Assembly: GCA_903929925.1 (NCBI GenBank)
Contig: CAIYWO010000468.1
Span: forward strand, 1 to 8,913
From: an uncultured beta proteobacterium
Lineage (GTDB): Bacteria; Pseudomonadota; Gammaproteobacteria; Burkholderiales; Burkholderiaceae_B
Reading direction: 5' to 3'
Length of the DNA: 8,913 nucleotides
The notes beneath the pieces were generated by a model that saw only the letters and a list, made by a program, of their open reading frames with translations, made no database searches and was not told the origin of the DNA. Below, one piece after another: positions 6,659 through 8,913 of the stretch; the first letter of the stretch is position 1, and each line of letters begins with the position of its first letter. Position numbers and translations under genes: made by a program.

Positions 6659-8086
6659 ATGGAATGGTTGGATGCCCTTACGCTGGCCCGAATTCAGTTC
6701 GCATTTACGGTCAGTTTTCATATTATTTTCCCCTCGTTTTCGATTGGTCTGGCAAGCTATCTTGCTGTGCTCAATGGCTTGCACCTCATCAGTGGGCGGC
6801 CCGTCTACCTCACACTTTTTAATTATTGGAAAAAAATATTTGCCATCGCGTTTGGGATGGGTGTTGTCTCTGGCATTGTGATGAGCTACGAGTTCGGTAC
6901 AAACTGGAGCGTATTTGCTGACAAGACCGGCCCGGTCCTCGGACCGCTGATGGGGTATGAAGTGATGTCGGCATTCTTCCTTGAGGCAGGATTCCTTGGT
7001 GTGATGTTGTTCGGACGAGAGCGTGTCGGACCGAAGTTGCATTGCTTTGCCACGGCGATGGTGGCGCTCGGCACCTTTATGTCTGCTTTTTGGATCTTGT
7101 CGGTCAATAGCTGGATGCAAACACCAGCGGGCTATGCGATAAATGACGTCGGTCAGTTTGTGGTGGCGGACTGGTGGGCGGTTATTTTTAATCCGTCCTT
7201 TCCGTATCGCCTGGTGCATATGTTGTTAGCCGCGTATCTGACCACTGCTTTTGTTGTCGGTGGTGTTGCGGCCTACCATTTATTACGCAATAAGAATGAG
7301 TGTGTGAAAGGCTCGGCGACTGCAGTGATGTTTTCCATGGCGTTATGGATGGCTGCCATTGTGGCTCCGATTCAAATCGCAGCAGGTGATGCGCATGGAC
7401 TCAATACGCTGGAGCATCAGCCACGCAAAATTGCAGCAATGGAAGGTCATTACGAAACCGTCAAAGGTGCGCCTTTGATTTTGTTTGGCGTGCCCAATGC
7501 GAAAGAGAAACGTATGGACTACGTCGTGCAGATTCCATACTTGGGTAGTTTGATTTTGACCCACACACTTGACGGCGAGATCCAGGGGATGAACACCTGG
7601 CCCGTAGATGAACAGCCACCGATGGGTATTGTGTTCTACGCGTTCCGGGTCATGGTGGGGATTGGCTCGCTGATGTGTCTGCTTGGCCTTTGGAGCTTAT
7701 GGTTACGTTACAAGGGCCGACTGTATGACACGCCGCTGATGCATCGCGCGGCTCTATGGATGGGCCCATCAGGGTTTGTGGCTGTTTTGGCAGGCTGGAC
7801 CGTTACCGAAGTTGGGCGTCAACCCTATACGGTCTATAACTTATTACGGACCGCCGACTCGGCGTCCCCGATTGATGCGACAGCGATTGCGTTTTCGTTG
7901 TTGGCGTTTGTGGTGGTCTATTTCTCATTATTTGGGGCAGGGGTTTATTACATCTTTAGGCAGATGTCGCATCCACCGTCTGCATCAGATCCTGGTCTGT
8001 CCGTGCAGGAGCCCATGCGTGCAGCCGGTCTGGCCGGTGCGCGAACAGGCGTTGCCGCCCAGTCCGATACCGGAGGTCAAGCATGA
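6659..8086 (+). CDS. cydA: Cytochrome bd ubiquinol oxidase subunit I, short-Q-loop (CIO-like) type
   Basis: Subunit I of the bd-type terminal oxidase carries the hemes, oxidises quinol at the periplasmic face and reduces O2 to water without proton pumping. The 475 residues form about nine membrane helices. Residues matching the E. coli ligands are intact: H21 (E. coli H19), E101 and E109 (E99, E107), H187 (H186, heme b558), K257 and E262 (K252, E257, quinol site), R330 and M332 (R391, M393), and E384 (E445). The signature GRQPY (386-390) replaces E. coli GRQPW. About 73 residues separate K257 from R330, against about 139 in E. coli, so this is the short-Q-loop class that includes the cyanide-insensitive oxidase CioA. 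A hydrophilic tail of about 40 residues follows the last helix. The start has AAAGGA at 8 bases. The gene begins 4 bases after rarA and overlaps cydB by ATGA. The CIO subtype is inferred; the enzyme class is firm. Confidence 0.96.
   Translation: MEWLDALTLARIQFAFTVSFHIIFPSFSIGLASYLAVLNGLHLISGRPVYLTLFNYWKKIFAIAFGMGVVSGIVMSYEFGTNWSVFADKTGPVLGPLMGYEVMSAFFLEAGFLGVMLFGRERVGPKLHCFATAMVALGTFMSAFWILSVNSWMQTPAGYAINDVGQFVVADWWAVIFNPSFPYRLVHMLLAAYLTTAFVVGGVAAYHLLRNKNECVKGSATAVMFSMALWMAAIVAPIQIAAGDAHGLNTLEHQPRKIAAMEGHYETVKGAPLILFGVPNAKEKRMDYVVQIPYLGSLILTHTLDGEIQGMNTWPVDEQPPMGIVFYAFRVMVGIGSLMCLLGLWSLWLRYKGRLYDTPLMHRAALWMGPSGFVAVLAGWTVTEVGRQPYTVYNLLRTADSASPIDATAIAFSLLAFVVVYFSLFGAGVYYIFRQMSHPPSASDPGLSVQEPMRAAGLAGARTGVAAQSDTGGQA
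8072..8076 (+). promoter_or_regulatory. Strong ribosome binding site of cydB
   Basis: GGAGG lies 6 bases before the ATG at 8083 and within the end of cydA. Together with the ATGA overlap it fixes the cydB start, and it is the strongest Shine-Dalgarno match I noticed in the window. Confidence 0.8.
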
Positions 8087-8913
8087 CTCTCGACCTACCT
8101 CTCATCTGGGCTGGCTTAATTGCTTTTGCGGTGCTGGCGTATATCGTTCTGGATGGCTTTGACCTCGGGATCGGCATCTTGTTTCCATGGGGCCGCACGG
8201 AAGAGCATCGCGATCAGATGATGAATACGGTGGCGCCTATTTGGGATGGCAATGAAACCTGGCTGGTGCTTGGCGGAGGTGGATTGTTTGCAGTGTTCCC
8301 CTTGGCCTATGCAGTGATCATGCCAGCGCTGTATGCGCCGATCATTATCATGCTGCTCGCGCTCGTGTTTCGCGGCGTTGCCTTTGAGTTCAGATGGAAA
8401 AGCCATGCTCGCAAGTACTTCTGGGATTGGGCGTTTGCAGGCGGCTCGACTGTCGCAACCTTTGCGCAAGGTGTTGCACTGGGTGCGTTGGTTCAGGGTA
8501 TCCCGGTAGCGAATCGTGCCTACGCTGGTGGTTGGTGGGATTGGTTGACGCCCTTCAGTTTACTGACTGGCTTCGCCTTGGTGGTTGGCTATGCGTTGTT
8601 GGGTGCGACTTGGCTGATCTTGAAAACGGATGACGATGTTCAGCGCCTTGCCAGGAAAGCTGCCTTTGGTCTGGCCCTTGCGTTACTGGGTCTAATCGGA
8701 CTGGTGAGCTTGTTGACCCCTTTCTTGAATGCACATTTCATGCAAAAGTGGTTTGCGTGGCCTGCAATGGCCTTCGTTGCTCCCGTGCCACTTTTGGTTT
8801 TAGTGTGTGCGTATGCGTTGTTCAAAGGGTTGGCGGACAGGTCGAACTTAATGCCCTTCTTGGCAGCACAAGGCTTGTTTGCGTTGTCATATATCGGCCT
8901 GTTGATCAGCTTC
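8083..8913 (+). CDS. cydB: Cytochrome bd ubiquinol oxidase subunit II (3' truncated by window edge)
   Basis: The frame is open from ATG 8083 to the last base, giving 277 residues without a stop; the family is about 335-380 residues, so the end lies beyond the window. Subunit II is the hemeless, pseudosymmetric partner of CydA that stabilises the heme cluster and channels protons and oxygen. Seen directly: the first helix ending in VLDGFDLGIG (D24, D27), then WDGNETWLVLGGGGLFAVFP beginning at W54, and LVFRGVAFEFRWK, all diagnostic of CydB/CioB. At least seven hydrophobic segments are visible. WDGNETW rather than the E. coli WDGNQVW agrees with the CIO-like class of the adjacent cydA. The ATG overlaps the cydA stop and has a strong GGAGG at 6 bases. 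A small third subunit (CydX type) may follow downstream but cannot be seen. Confidence 0.95.
   Translation, partial: MTLDLPLIWAGLIAFAVLAYIVLDGFDLGIGILFPWGRTEEHRDQMMNTVAPIWDGNETWLVLGGGGLFAVFPLAYAVIMPALYAPIIIMLLALVFRGVAFEFRWKSHARKYFWDWAFAGGSTVATFAQGVALGALVQGIPVANRAYAGGWWDWLTPFSLLTGFALVVGYALLGATWLILKTDDDVQRLARKAAFGLALALLGLIGLVSLLTPFLNAHFMQKWFAWPAMAFVAPVPLLVLVCAYALFKGLADRSNLMPFLAAQGLFALSYIGLLISF

Noticed and set aside
6389..7219. 276-codon minus-strand open frame across rarA and cydA
   Set aside because: It is antisense to two firmly identified genes, its protein resembles no family I know, is His/Arg-rich with low hydrophobic patterning, and is best explained as a shadow of codon bias.
7935..7942. 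GGGCAGGG, a match to the E. coli FtsK-orienting KOPS sequence GGGNAGGG
   Set aside because: One match in about 9 kb on either strand is roughly what chance gives, and it is not known that this organism uses the E. coli motif. Genome-wide strand skew would be needed.

Overview
The window is a densely packed chromosomal segment from a betaproteobacterium, most likely of the order Burkholderiales and probably the Alcaligenaceae/Bordetella side. This is inferred from the gene order smr-trxB / ftsK-lolA-rarA, the character of the encoded proteins, and a moderate GC content judged by eye. The genus cannot be fixed from the sequence alone. I see no transposase, integrase, phage gene, CRISPR array, tRNA or rRNA. 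Only two true gaps exist between genes, of 34 and 4 bases.

Layout. (1) Bases 1-675, + strand: the C-terminal third or so of a sodium:solute symporter of the VC_2705 type, cut by the window's left edge. It has an EF-hand-like loop at the edge. (2) Bases 658-2269, - strand: an overlapping gene pair, trxB (thioredoxin reductase) followed by a Smr-domain protein. The Smr gene converges on the symporter with an 18-base tail-to-tail overlap. (3) Bases 2270-2303: a 34-base divergent control region between trxB and ftsK, with a self-complementary -10-like sequence. (4) Bases 2304-6654, + strand: ftsK (DNA translocase), lolA (periplasmic lipoprotein carrier) and rarA (AAA+ replication-recombination factor), joined by ATGA stop/start overlaps. 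(5) Bases 6659-8913, + strand: cydA and the first 277 codons of cydB, the two large subunits of a short-Q-loop (CIO-like) cytochrome bd quinol oxidase. cydA starts 4 bases after rarA stops; cydB runs off the right edge.

How it works together. The ftsK-lolA-rarA block is a conserved housekeeping operon for chromosome segregation, outer-membrane lipoprotein delivery and stalled-fork handling. In E. coli, and as I recall in Bordetella relatives, it continues into serS. Here that position is taken by cydAB, with no gap large enough for an ordinary intergenic promoter. The oxidase may therefore be transcribed partly by read-through from the housekeeping operon. trxB on the other side supplies thiol-reducing power through thioredoxin.

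Nothing here looks like a wholly new system. The observations most worth checking are the cydAB junction with rarA, the EF-hand-like loop in the symporter, and the symmetric divergent promoter with a possibly leaderless ftsK transcript.
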